Assembly (NCBI RefSeq): GCF_027319265.1 | Contig: NZ_DAHVNP010000049.1 | Span: forward strand, 75,558-110,188 | Source of the DNA: Ferrimicrobium sp. | GTDB lineage: Bacteria; Actinomycetota; Acidimicrobiia; Acidimicrobiales; Acidimicrobiaceae | DNA: 34,631 nt | Reading direction: 5' to 3' | Part shown: positions 24,394 to 31,677 of the stretch, piece after piece | Numbering within the stretch: the stretch's first letter is position 1 | Layout: each line of letters opens with the position of its first letter | The notes under the pieces: generated by a model | The model's database searches: none | Seen by the model: the letters and a program-made list of their open reading frames with translations, nothing else | Told to the model about the DNA's origin: nothing | Translations under genes and position numbers: made by a program

Positions 24394-25233
24394 CTACGGG
24401 CCAGTGGCTGGGCGCGTGGGCAGTGCCTCTCCTGAGGCGAGAACGGTCGCAGAGGCCTGACGATACTCTGGGGCATCGGGAAGCGCGACCGCGACAGAGC
24501 CATCAGGTCGCCGGTAAAACCGTGGCTGAATTGGTGGGACACTCGTCAGTGCACGCGCGGCGTCGAGCAACGTCTCGACATCACCAAATGACGCAAGAAA
24601 CTCAAGGTTCTTGACCGTTGGCAGCACCAGCTCAAACTGACCTTGATAGTAGGCATCAAGGGCGCGCTCTGGGGTGATCCACACCTCGCCCACGATCTCG
24701 GAGCGGTCCGGCGTCGCCAGCTGTTGGGGTGGAACGCGCGCGAGGAAGAAGCGGGTATCAAAACGCCTTGGCGCGCCTTCTGGGGTGATCCAATGAGCGA
24801 CATAGATGAGCGCTCCGACATCAAGCACAAGATCGAGGTGCTGAACGATCTGGGCGAAGGAGCGTTCTCCCTCCACGAGTGCACGTCGTGCAACCCGCAA
24901 CTGGAGCTCAAGGTCGCTGGCAGGGCGACGGAGATCATCCACCACGAGGAGAATGCCCGCCTCCTCATAGGCTTCTCGCAGGGCGGCCACATAGAAACGA
25001 AGGGCATCCGTGACACCAAGACGTGCATCTGCCTCGCTGGGGTCTAACCCGGAGCATCGAGCAGTAAGCGTCGGATCACCATCATTCACATCCACCGATC
25101 CGCCCGGGAAGACATGAGCACCTCCGGCGAACGCGAGATCTTTGTTCCTCCGCAGGAGAAGGACCTCAAAACCTGCGGGAGCATCGCGCACCAACATCAC
25201 CGTGGAGGCCAAGCGCAACTGAGCAGTACTCAT
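24394..25233 (-). CDS. Nudix hydrolase with large insertion (NUDT19-like)
   Basis: 279 residues. The N-terminal strand [10 protein letters not shown], the [10 protein letters not shown] segment and REAYEEAGI (residues about 86-94) make up a Nudix box interrupted by about 40 residues, the arrangement of NUDT7/NUDT19-like coenzyme A or acyl-CoA diphosphatases. [10 protein letters not shown] and [19 protein letters not shown] are typical downstream elements. The ATG at 25233 is one base after the tRNA-Pro CCA, with no room for an RBS. Translation is therefore probably leaderless, from an mRNA freed by tRNA 3' processing. DUF2079 follows directly. Confidence 0.85.
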   Translation of the reverse strand: MSTAQLRLASTVMLVRDAPAGFEVLLLRRNKDLAFAGGAHVFPGGSVDVNDGDPTLTARCSGLDPSEADARLGVTDALRFYVAALREAYEEAGILLVVDDLRRPASDLELQLRVARRALVEGERSFAQIVQHLDLVLDVGALIYVAHWITPEGAPRRFDTRFFLARVPPQQLATPDRSEIVGEVWITPERALDAYYQGQFELVLPTVKNLEFLASFGDVETLLDAARALTSVPPIQPRFYRRPDGSVAVALPDAPEYRQASATVLASGEALPTRPATGP

Positions 25234-25234
25234 A

Positions 25235-25311
25235 TGGTCGGGAAGGCGGGATTTGAACCCGCGACCTCAGCGTCCCGAACGCTGCGCGCTGCCAAGCTGC
25301 GCTACTTCCCG
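25235..25311 (-). tRNA. tRNA-Pro (anticodon CGG)
   Basis: On the minus strand the cloverleaf closes fully. The acceptor CGGGAAG (25305-25311) pairs with CTTCCCG (25239-25245), followed by discriminator A and encoded CCA (25235-25237). The D-arm is AGCGCAGCTTGGCAGCGC, and the anticodon stem CAGCG/CGCTG surrounds TTCGGGA with anticodon CGG. The T-arm is CGCGGGTTCAAATCCCGC. The 5' end overlaps the receiver gene's last ten bases, and the 3' CCA is one base from the Nudix start codon. TACACT at 25321-25326 (minus), nine bases upstream, could be its -10. Confidence 0.95.
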
Positions 25312-25754
25312 TCAGCTACCAGTGTAGAGGCTTCTTCCACCTCGCGACTACTGTCGAGTGGTTGATATGAGTTGTCGAGGAAAAGGTTCCCATCGAGGAC
25401 CGCCTCCACGGCGTCAACCACCATCAGCGGATTCAAGGGCTTCACCAGATAACCATCCGCTCCGGAACGCTTAGCGGTAAAAACATCAGCTCGTCGATCG
25501 AGGAGCAAGATGATTCGCGTCGGCTCCAAACGGCCCGCATCTGCCTCTAGACGCAGATCAATGCAGACCGCGATGCCACCCATCGAACCGATCTGTGAAT
25601 CCAGGACCACGACATCGGGTTGGATCTCCGCGGCGGCGTCTCGGACTGCTCTGCCCGCTGACACAGCGTAGAGCGTGTGTTCATCGGCATCAAGGGTGGA
25701 GGCGAGCTCCTCTTCGAGCTCGGGTGAATCAGTGACAAGAAGGATGGTTGCCAT
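25302..25754 (-). CDS. Stand-alone response regulator receiver domain protein
   Basis: 150 residues, essentially one CheY-like receiver. The N-terminal strand [16 protein letters not shown] carries an acidic residue (D9), and the phosphorylatable Asp is in [13 protein letters not shown]. The conserved Thr/Ser and Lys come later ([12 protein letters not shown]). No output domain follows; the last 25 residues are an acidic, Ser-rich tail. The TAG stop (25302-25304) coincides with bases 8-10 of the tRNA. It starts 11 bases after the second ArsA-like gene, so it is in that operon. No histidine kinase is adjacent. Confidence 0.85.
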   Translation of the reverse strand: MATILLVTDSPELEEELASTLDADEHTLYAVSAGRAVRDAAAEIQPDVVVLDSQIGSMGGIAVCIDLRLEADAGRLEPTRIILLLDRRADVFTAKRSGADGYLVKPLNPLMVVDAVEAVLDGNLFLDNSYQPLDSSREVEEASTLVADGK

Positions 25755-25765
25755 AGTTCACCAGC

Positions 25766-26851
25766 CTACTCGGGGACCGCGAAGGGTACCAAAGCACACC
25801 GTTGCATTGCATCGGCCACCTCTTCTAGCGCCGTGAGGTTCGAGACATCACTCGCGAGATCCTCAAGGAAATAAAATCCACCGAGCGCGAGATCAAGCCC
25901 CCATGACTCGATCGCCAAGACTTCATGTGCACGCATACGCGCCAGCCGTTCTAGGTCAGCACGGGCTTGTGCCGGTGCATGCGGATCGGACGGATCCGAC
26001 GCATAGGTTGGCGTCATGCGGTTGATCAGTACGCTGTTGACCTCGTGTCCTATCCCCTGTAAAAGCTCCACCATTCGACTCCCCGCCGCCAAGGAGTCAG
26101 GCGCCGGTGAGGAGACCAACAGATAACTCGTCGCCTCCGATGCGAGCAGCTCACTCGTCCTCAGTGCTCGTTCACGGAATCCCTCTTCGATCCCGGAAAA
26201 GGCCTGGAAGAAGCTCATGGTATCGTTGACGACATCGGCACCTACCACGCTTGCGATCTGTTTGACGAGGCCGCGAGTCGCCATCGCAATCGGTCGCAAG
26301 TAAAGAGGCGGAGGCTTGAGCATGAATTTGAAGACACGGTTGTCCAAAAACCCCGCGAGTCGACTCGGGGCGTGCAGGAAATCGATCGCCGCTTGGGCGG
26401 GTGGCGTATCGACAATGATCGTGTCGAAACGCTGACTCTCCCTGAGTTCCCAAAGCCGCTCAAAGGCCATGTACTCCTGCGTGCCCGACAACCGCGTTAC
26501 AAGATTACGGTAGACAGGATTCTCGACAATCTCCTTCTCCTGAGCCTCCGAAGAGGAGTAACGAGCGATCATCGCGTCAAAGGTCTGCTTTGGGTCGAGC
26601 ATCGCCACCCAGTAGTTGGGGATATCCTCGCTGGCAAGCACCGGCTCATTGCCAACCCGGTCAAGGCCAAGCGCAGAGGCGAGGCGCCGTGCCGGGTCGA
26701 TCGTTAACACACAGACGTTGCGACCCGTCCTTGCCAGCAAAAGCCCAACCGCCGCCGCACTGGTGGTCTTGCCGACTCCACCTGGACCAATACAGACCAG
26801 CGTCTCTTTGGAGCCGATGGCATCGAGAAGATCCGTCACTGCATCTCCCAT
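25766..26851 (-). CDS. ArsA/GET3-like ATPase, subunit with degenerate signature lysine
   Basis: 361 residues. Walker A reads GPGGVGKTT (22-30): Pro stands where the signature Lys of the deviant P-loop (KGGxGKT) should be. TIDPARRL, the A-loop with the FDTIIVDTPPAQAAIDFL switch, and GTQEYMAFERL match the actinobacterial ArsA-like partner that I recall as Rv3680 of M. tuberculosis. Its start overlaps the end of the first ArsA gene by 16 bases. The two probably form a heterodimer with one full site. No arsenic operon genes are nearby, so metal export is unlikely; protection against metabolic stress has been reported for the mycobacterial pair, as I remember it. Confidence 0.87.
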   Translation of the reverse strand: MGDAVTDLLDAIGSKETLVCIGPGGVGKTTSAAAVGLLLARTGRNVCVLTIDPARRLASALGLDRVGNEPVLASEDIPNYWVAMLDPKQTFDAMIARYSSSEAQEKEIVENPVYRNLVTRLSGTQEYMAFERLWELRESQRFDTIIVDTPPAQAAIDFLHAPSRLAGFLDNRVFKFMLKPPPLYLRPIAMATRGLVKQIASVVGADVVNDTMSFFQAFSGIEEGFRERALRTSELLASEATSYLLVSSPAPDSLAAGSRMVELLQGIGHEVNSVLINRMTPTYASDPSDPHAPAQARADLERLARMRAHEVLAIESWGLDLALGGFYFLEDLASDVSNLTALEEVADAMQRCALVPFAVPE

Positions 26852-27720
26852 CGATCCGCCTGATCAAAAAGATACTTAGCTGCTTTCGTTGGTTGCGTGG
26901 CGTTCTCCACGAAAGGAAACTCAAAAACAGGGACGGGAAGCAGGCCACGAACCACTTGGACCTGTGCCTGCGCAAAGTCCGAACGTGAGGTCAAATACTG
27001 ATTCGCGCGGTCTTCGGCCGAACCTGGCATCAGATCATCGAGTCGATGCACCATCGCGGGCATCCTGTTGACGACACAAGAGAGTACGTGGGTAGCTAGC
27101 AACGTTGTCAAGTTGGTGTAGACCTCGCTCGTCTCCTGCACTGGGGTCTCCTCCGGCAACGTCACCAGCACAACCCCGGTCAACTCCTGATCCCGCAACA
27201 GAGCGATGACGTCGGCACTCTGCGAAGCGATCGGCCCATCGGTCGCTATCGCACCGAGTCCATCAGGCGATGATAACAATGAAAGCAGATGACCAGACGC
27301 GGGCGCGTCCACGAGAACAAGATCATAGATGCCAGAGTTCACCAACTGCTTGATCTTCGCCAACACCAACAAGTCCCGGATGCCGGGGATCGCCGTCGAA
27401 ACGGCATCGATGACACCGGACTTCAACAGACGCTGGGCCAATGGACCAAAGCCATGGGTCTCAAGGTACTCCAACATGACGGCATCCGGCAGGAGAATGA
27501 CCTGTTCAATGCCGTCTGATTCACCACCAAATTCGTCAAAGAGCACCAGCAAGGGTTTCAGCCCCGCCGTCTGGGCGATACGAGCGATGAGACGAGCCAC
27601 ACTTGACTTACCCACCCCACCCTTGCCCGTCACGAGTACCAGCCGGGGATCGCCAATGAGCTCCGAGAGTATGATGCGCGCCTTCGCTGTCTGCACCCCT
27701 CTCACCTTAGGCGCGATCAC
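26836..27720 (-). CDS. ArsA/GET3-like ATPase, subunit with intact signature lysine
   Basis: 294 residues from the GTG at 27720; a later GTG (27705 or 27696) is possible. The Walker A with signature Lys, TGKGGVGKSS, is at residues 31-40; the start region carries a SELIGDPRLVLV strand. DLVLVDAPASGHLLSLL is the switch, and IPGIRDLLVLAKIKQLV matches the mycobacterial Rv3679 family from memory. Its end overlaps the second ATPase gene by 16 bases, so expression is coupled. The promoter is shared with divergent whiB: 90-odd bases separate the two genes. Confidence 0.87.
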   Translation of the reverse strand: MIAPKVRGVQTAKARIILSELIGDPRLVLVTGKGGVGKSSVARLIARIAQTAGLKPLLVLFDEFGGESDGIEQVILLPDAVMLEYLETHGFGPLAQRLLKSGVIDAVSTAIPGIRDLLVLAKIKQLVNSGIYDLVLVDAPASGHLLSLLSSPDGLGAIATDGPIASQSADVIALLRDQELTGVVLVTLPEETPVQETSEVYTNLTTLLATHVLSCVVNRMPAMVHRLDDLMPGSAEDRANQYLTSRSDFAQAQVQVVRGLLPVPVFEFPFVENATQPTKAAKYLFDQADRWEMQ

Positions 27721-27745
27721 CTCGATTAATGAACACTCCTCCAGC

Positions 27746-27775
27746 TTGACTTTTCGCGCAAAAAGCTTCTATGCT
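27746..27775 (+). promoter_or_regulatory. Promoter of whiB
   Basis: TTGACT (27746-27751) and TATGCT (27770-27775), 18 bases apart, are both close to consensus and are the best SigA-type promoter seen in the window. The predicted start near 27782 leaves a leader of about 40 bases, with GGGGGG just before the ATG at 27823. Confidence 0.6.
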
Positions 27776-27822
27776 GATCAGAACGGCCGAGAAGCGGCGA
27801 TTCGCTAACCATGGGGGGAAAC

Positions 27823-28095
27823 ATGACAGGCGAAAACTGGAGAGATCAGGCTTCATGTCGAGGTTGGGGATTAAACCTTTTTTTCCCGCCTGATGAGCCA
27901 AGGGGTGAGTCACCCGGAGAACGTCGACTGCGAGAAAACCAAGCAAAACGCGTCTGCCATGGTTGCCCAGTGCAGCAGGACTGTCTTGAGTGGGCATTGG
28001 CAAAGGGTGAATCTCGAGGCATCTGGGGTGGGCGTAACGAGTTGGAGCGCAAGGCGATGATCCGCGCACGACGACATATCCGGGTGGTCGTCTAG
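27823..28095 (+). CDS. WhiB family iron-sulfur transcriptional regulator
   Basis: 90 residues from ATG 27823, which follows GGGGGGAAAC; an ATG at 27811 has no RBS. The four cluster Cys are C12, C45, C48 and C54 in the C-x2-C-x5-C pattern (CHGCPVQQDC). The GIWGG turn is at 66-70, followed by a basic tail (RKAMIRARRH). WhiB proteins bind a [4Fe-4S] cluster and sense O2/NO or redox while contacting sigma region 4. Neighbouring ArsA-like genes make the WhiB4 subgroup the likeliest match. The gene is 83 bases before the second permease start. Confidence 0.9.
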   Translation: MTGENWRDQASCRGWGLNLFFPPDEPRGESPGERRLRENQAKRVCHGCPVQQDCLEWALAKGESRGIWGGRNELERKAMIRARRHIRVVV

Positions 28096-28167
28096 CCATC
28101 GGCTGCGCGAGCCAGCCACAACCAGGTGCTGGTCGACACTGTCGCGGGTAACGATTTGATACCCCAC

Positions 28168-28173
28168 TAGAGT
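28168..28173 (+). promoter_or_regulatory. Candidate leaderless -10 of the second KimA-like permease
   Basis: TAGAGT ends six bases before the ATG at 28180, the same hexamer and spacing as at glnA. No Shine-Dalgarno is present, and no clear -35. Confidence 0.4.
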
Positions 28174-28179
28174 CTGGCT

Positions 28180-30096
28180 ATGCCAGAGAGTTTGCCGCCC
28201 CCCGTCCCTCCGGAGAAGTCTCGGCAAGGCGGCGTCGCCAGCAAAGCATACAGGCTCGTCATTGGGAGACCTCTTCGCTCCAATGAGATGCAAACCGAAG
28301 AGATCTCGACGTTTTCGGGCCTTCCTGCCCTGTCGCTTGACGCCCTCACTTCGGTCGCCTATGGTCCCGAAGCGATCATGGTGGTACTCGCTACCGCTGG
28401 CCTCAGCGCGCTCCACCTCGTTTTGCCTATCACCATAGCCATCGTCGCGCTACTGGTCATCCTCATCATCTCCTACCGTCAGGTCATCGATGGTTACCCC
28501 GAGGGTGGGGGCTGTTATGCAGTGTCGAAGGCGAACCTCGGGCGCGGCGTTGCCCTACTCGCTGGCGCAGCCTTGATTGTCGACTATACATTAACCGTTG
28601 CTGTGTCGATATCAGCTGGTGTCGAGGCACTCGTGTCGGCATTTCCGACGGTCGCCTCCTTGACGGTTCCGCTCTGCATCGCCATACTCGCCATCGTGAC
28701 GCTCCTCAACCTCCGCGGGCTCGGTGATGCTGCTCGTGCCTTCTTTGGGCCAACAGCGATCTTCATCCTTGGAATTTTTCTCGTTATCTTCTTTGGTCTT
28801 GTCGACCCGCTGGACCCCCATGCTCGCCTCCAAGGGGTGTCACTCGTCACGCTCCACCCCATCGAGACAATCTCCATCCTTCTCATCCTCAAGGCCTTTT
28901 CATCGGGGTGCAGCGCCCTCACCGGAGTTGAAGCGATCGCCAACGGTGTCCCGACCTTTCGCAAACCCAGGGTTCGACACGCCAAGCGAACCGAACTCCT
29001 GCTTGGTGTGATCCTTGGCGTCATGCTGATAGGTCTGGCTATCCTTGCCGGACATTTCCACATTGGCCCACGGACCGACAACACGGTGCTCAATCAGATC
29101 ATGGTCATCGCCATCGGTCATGGCGTCCTTTATTACATCATCGCTCTCGCAATCGTCCTCGAACTCGCCCTCGCAGCCAATACTTCCTTCGGCGGGCTTC
29201 CACTCCTCGGGGCACTACTCGCCCAGGACGACTATCTGCCCCACCTCATGAACCTACGCAGCGATCGTATGGTGCTTGCACGAGGGATCATCATTCTCAG
29301 CGTGCTCTCTGGACTGCTATTGATCGGTGTTGGGGGCAACACGAACACCCTGATTCCTATGTTTGCTATCGGCGTCTTTACTGGTTTTACGCTCGCTCAA
29401 GCCGGAATGGTGGTGCATTGGAGTCGTGCAAAGCCGCCACGGTGGCGCTTCAAGGCAAGCCTCAACGGTCTTGGGGCAGTCTTGACAGCCCTGGCTACCA
29501 TCATTTTCATCGCCACCAAGTTCCTGGAGGGTGCATGGATTGTCATCATCGTCATTCCGCTCCTCATTCTCCTCTTTCGACGTATCAACGCCTATTACCA
29601 GCGCGTCCAACGCACCCTCGCCGTGGACACGAAACCAAGCGTGGATCGGGATGAATCCCTATTGGTCATCGTCCCAGTGACGAATATTTCACGACTGACA
29701 GCGACCGCTCTCGGTATGGCTGAGGAGCTCGGGCACGAACAGTTGGCGATCCGCATCCTCCTGCCCGACGATCACCAGCTGGCAACAGAACTCCAAAACA
29801 AGTGGGCTGACTGGGATCCTGGGGTGCCGCTGGAGTTGATCAAAACCGACTATCAGTCAATCACCCAACCTGTGAAAGCCTTTGTCATGAAGAAGTTGCT
29901 CGATCATGACCGCGTCATCCTATTGATACCTGTCGTTGAACCTTATAAGTTGCGCCATCGGCTCCTGCACAACCAGCTCAATCTCGTGCTCAGTTCAGCC
30001 TTTACCTCTGAACCGAGAGTCGTGGTTGCACGAGTTGTGCTCGTCATCGACGACCTCTCTGCCGCACCCAGTCAGAGACCAACCCCAGACGGCTGA
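28180..30096 (+). CDS. KimA-like potassium transporter permease with C-terminal cytosolic domain
   Basis: 638 residues. About 12 transmembrane segments occupy residues 60-465, then a cytosolic UspA-like domain follows to residue 620. This is closer to Bacillus KimA in length (607) than the other copy. Ion-site residues recalled for KimA are conserved with the right spacing: D54, Y61 (LSLDALTSVAYGPE), D135/T139/S143 (VDYTLTVAVS), T248/E251 (ALTGVEA). The Tyr in KimA's LYAVGVF reads Phe here (IPMFAIGVF), a visible difference from the first copy. Adjacent whiB is on the same strand, but the promoter is separate. Substrate K+ is inferred from motif identity only. Confidence 0.85.
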   Translation: MPESLPPPVPPEKSRQGGVASKAYRLVIGRPLRSNEMQTEEISTFSGLPALSLDALTSVAYGPEAIMVVLATAGLSALHLVLPITIAIVALLVILIISYRQVIDGYPEGGGCYAVSKANLGRGVALLAGAALIVDYTLTVAVSISAGVEALVSAFPTVASLTVPLCIAILAIVTLLNLRGLGDAARAFFGPTAIFILGIFLVIFFGLVDPLDPHARLQGVSLVTLHPIETISILLILKAFSSGCSALTGVEAIANGVPTFRKPRVRHAKRTELLLGVILGVMLIGLAILAGHFHIGPRTDNTVLNQIMVIAIGHGVLYYIIALAIVLELALAANTSFGGLPLLGALLAQDDYLPHLMNLRSDRMVLARGIIILSVLSGLLLIGVGGNTNTLIPMFAIGVFTGFTLAQAGMVVHWSRAKPPRWRFKASLNGLGAVLTALATIIFIATKFLEGAWIVIIVIPLLILLFRRINAYYQRVQRTLAVDTKPSVDRDESLLVIVPVTNISRLTATALGMAEELGHEQLAIRILLPDDHQLATELQNKWADWDPGVPLELIKTDYQSITQPVKAFVMKKLLDHDRVILLIPVVEPYKLRHRLLHNQLNLVLSSAFTSEPRVVVARVVLVIDDLSAAPSQRPTPDG

Positions 30097-30194
30097 CGCC
30101 CATCCGAGCCGTTTCTCCATGCGTGCAGTAGATGAGATGCTCTTCCGAGCCGTCGGGGGATGACAACCGCCTTATACCCCCCTAGTGACCCTTC

Positions 30195-30716
30195 TCAGAT
30201 GATTCCATCGCCGTTGGGGGTTGCCCGTCCACTGCTCAGCCGATCACGATAGGTCATCCAGGCATGGAGCAGGATCAAGAAGATCAGAATCGTGATGAGG
30301 TGGACACTCGTGCACCAGAGGCAGATCGCTCCGATCTCCACAATCTCGGCGTAGACCAGATAGAGGATGAACCCCACTCCCCCTAGTGCGACGATCAGGC
30401 GAATCAACTCAAAGGTCGTAGTCACCTTTGCTCTTGGCCACCAAGCAAGGACAGAGACGATGACGTAGTAACCAAGACCGAGCACGGCAACGGGGATGCC
30501 AACGATCATCGACTGTGGCGAGGTGGTGACCTCCTGGCAGTTGATGGTGGCGTTATCCGGGCACAGGAGCGATACCTTAGTGTCGTAGTGGGCGATAGTC
30601 AAATAGATCGCGACACCGACTGCCCCGAGGGCGAGAATACGCACCAGCCAGATCACCCACTGGGGGTAATCGGTTAGAGCTTCTTTTGGAGACTCTGAAT
30701 GAGTGAGGTTTTGCAT
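30195..30716 (-). CDS. VKOR family disulfide-forming membrane protein
   Basis: 173 residues with four or five transmembrane segments. The loop pair C52/C60 ([11 protein letters not shown]) and the active CxxC at C132-C135 (CLWC) are present, so the protein can pass electrons from thiols to quinone as in the bacterial VKOR-DsbA couple. ATG 30716 has AGGA six bases upstream and lies inside the previous gene, a 43-base overlap. A GTG at 30659 would remove the overlap but has no RBS. The gene is the end of the pair; its stop faces the second KimA-like permease. Confidence 0.9.
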   Translation of the reverse strand: MQNLTHSESPKEALTDYPQWVIWLVRILALGAVGVAIYLTIAHYDTKVSLLCPDNATINCQEVTTSPQSMIVGIPVAVLGLGYYVIVSVLAWWPRAKVTTTFELIRLIVALGGVGFILYLVYAEIVEIGAICLWCTSVHLITILIFLILLHAWMTYRDRLSSGRATPNGDGII

Positions 30717-31516
30717 ACCGATCCTGGTTGGTTATGGGTCATCACGCAGACCGCCGCGGTGATCTCGTTCACCGTCCCTCCAATGGACTTCGCCACCGGG
30801 GAACTCGGATCCGAGAGCGTCGCCGCGATGGTCTGCCAATTCAAGCCAGCGAGTACCTGGGGAGAGTAGCTCGCCCCATCGATCACAAACTTGTTGGCAA
30901 AATCGACAAACGGAATAGATCCATCATCCTGGGTTGTAGGGACATAGGGTGGCACATCGTAGATCTGGAGGAGGTCGTTCTCCTTCGCGGTGAGTGTCTG
31001 CAGTGGCGCATGGGTCCGTGTCTCTATCTCCCGAGTGACCAGCGACAGATACGGAGAGCTATAGCTCGCATGCACAAACGTAAAGGTATTCGTGTCAGGA
31101 TAGACATCGGTACCGCTCGACTCCATCAGTTCTAGACCCTTAAAGGTCCCAAACTTCGAGAGTGCCCCAACGATGGCCCAGCGCTCAGCCGCGCAGTACG
31201 GGCAAAAGTCCGCCCCTACATAGAGCAGTTCAGGCTTGCCATTTAGCGTAAGCGGCCTACCCCCTTTGATCACCTGTGGAGGGGAGACCAACGCCGGGTT
31301 GACACCTACCTTAGTGAGCACACTCTCGGGGATGTCGGTGACGCGTGCTAACACATCCTGGGGCACTGCAGAGCCCAGCACCGCAGATGTCGGTGACGAG
31401 CTGGACTGATTGGATTTACGAGTGAAGAGAAAAGCCACAACGATGGCGGCGATGACGACCACCACGAGCCCGACCGCTAGCGGTCCCCGGCTTCGCTTGG
31501 TAGTGGTAGTTGGCAT
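30674..31516 (-). CDS. Membrane-anchored thioredoxin-fold protein (DUF929 family)
   Basis: 280 residues. One membrane helix is near residues 12-32, a Ser-rich linker follows, and the extracytoplasmic domain has the active-site C105-P-Y-C108 ([12 protein letters not shown]). Another Cys pair lies near the C-terminus (AAVCVMTH...GSVCKTSL). DUF929 proteins are DsbA-like in architecture; paired with VKOR this is a thiol-oxidation module for secreted proteins. ATG 31516 has GGAG six bases upstream. The gene overlaps the VKOR gene by 43 bases. Two short inverted repeats (31527-31538, 31545-31556) stand in the leader. Confidence 0.83.
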   Translation of the reverse strand: MPTTTTKRSRGPLAVGLVVVVIAAIVVAFLFTRKSNQSSSSPTSAVLGSAVPQDVLARVTDIPESVLTKVGVNPALVSPPQVIKGGRPLTLNGKPELLYVGADFCPYCAAERWAIVGALSKFGTFKGLELMESSGTDVYPDTNTFTFVHASYSSPYLSLVTREIETRTHAPLQTLTAKENDLLQIYDVPPYVPTTQDDGSIPFVDFANKFVIDGASYSPQVLAGLNWQTIAATLSDPSSPVAKSIGGTVNEITAAVCVMTHNQPGSVCKTSLIQSLQKKL

Positions 31517-31591
31517 AGACTGCTCCTGTTGGTCAACAATACGACTGACTTGTCAGCCTACTTGCCCTACCGATACGCCACTCCGTCCGTC

Positions 31592-31620
31592 ATATTCGAC
31601 GCGTTCAGCGAGCTTGTCAA
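31592..31620 (-). promoter_or_regulatory. Candidate promoter of the thiol-oxidation pair
   Basis: TTGACA (31615-31620 read on minus) is a consensus -35; GAATAT at 31592-31597 is a weak -10 at 17 bases. The leader from about 31585 to the start at 31516 contains two tandem small inverted repeats. Confidence 0.4.
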
Positions 31621-31677
31621 CCTCTCATGATCATCAGTCGCAAAGGCGTATCACAAAGAGGTGGGACCACGACGGAA

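Noticed and set aside
30103-30153. Direct repeat TCCGAGCCGT at 30103-30112 and 30144-30153 between the convergent permease and VKOR genes.
   Set aside because: Two ten-base copies 31 bases apart in GC-rich sequence could be chance, and no hairpin with a T-run supports a terminator.
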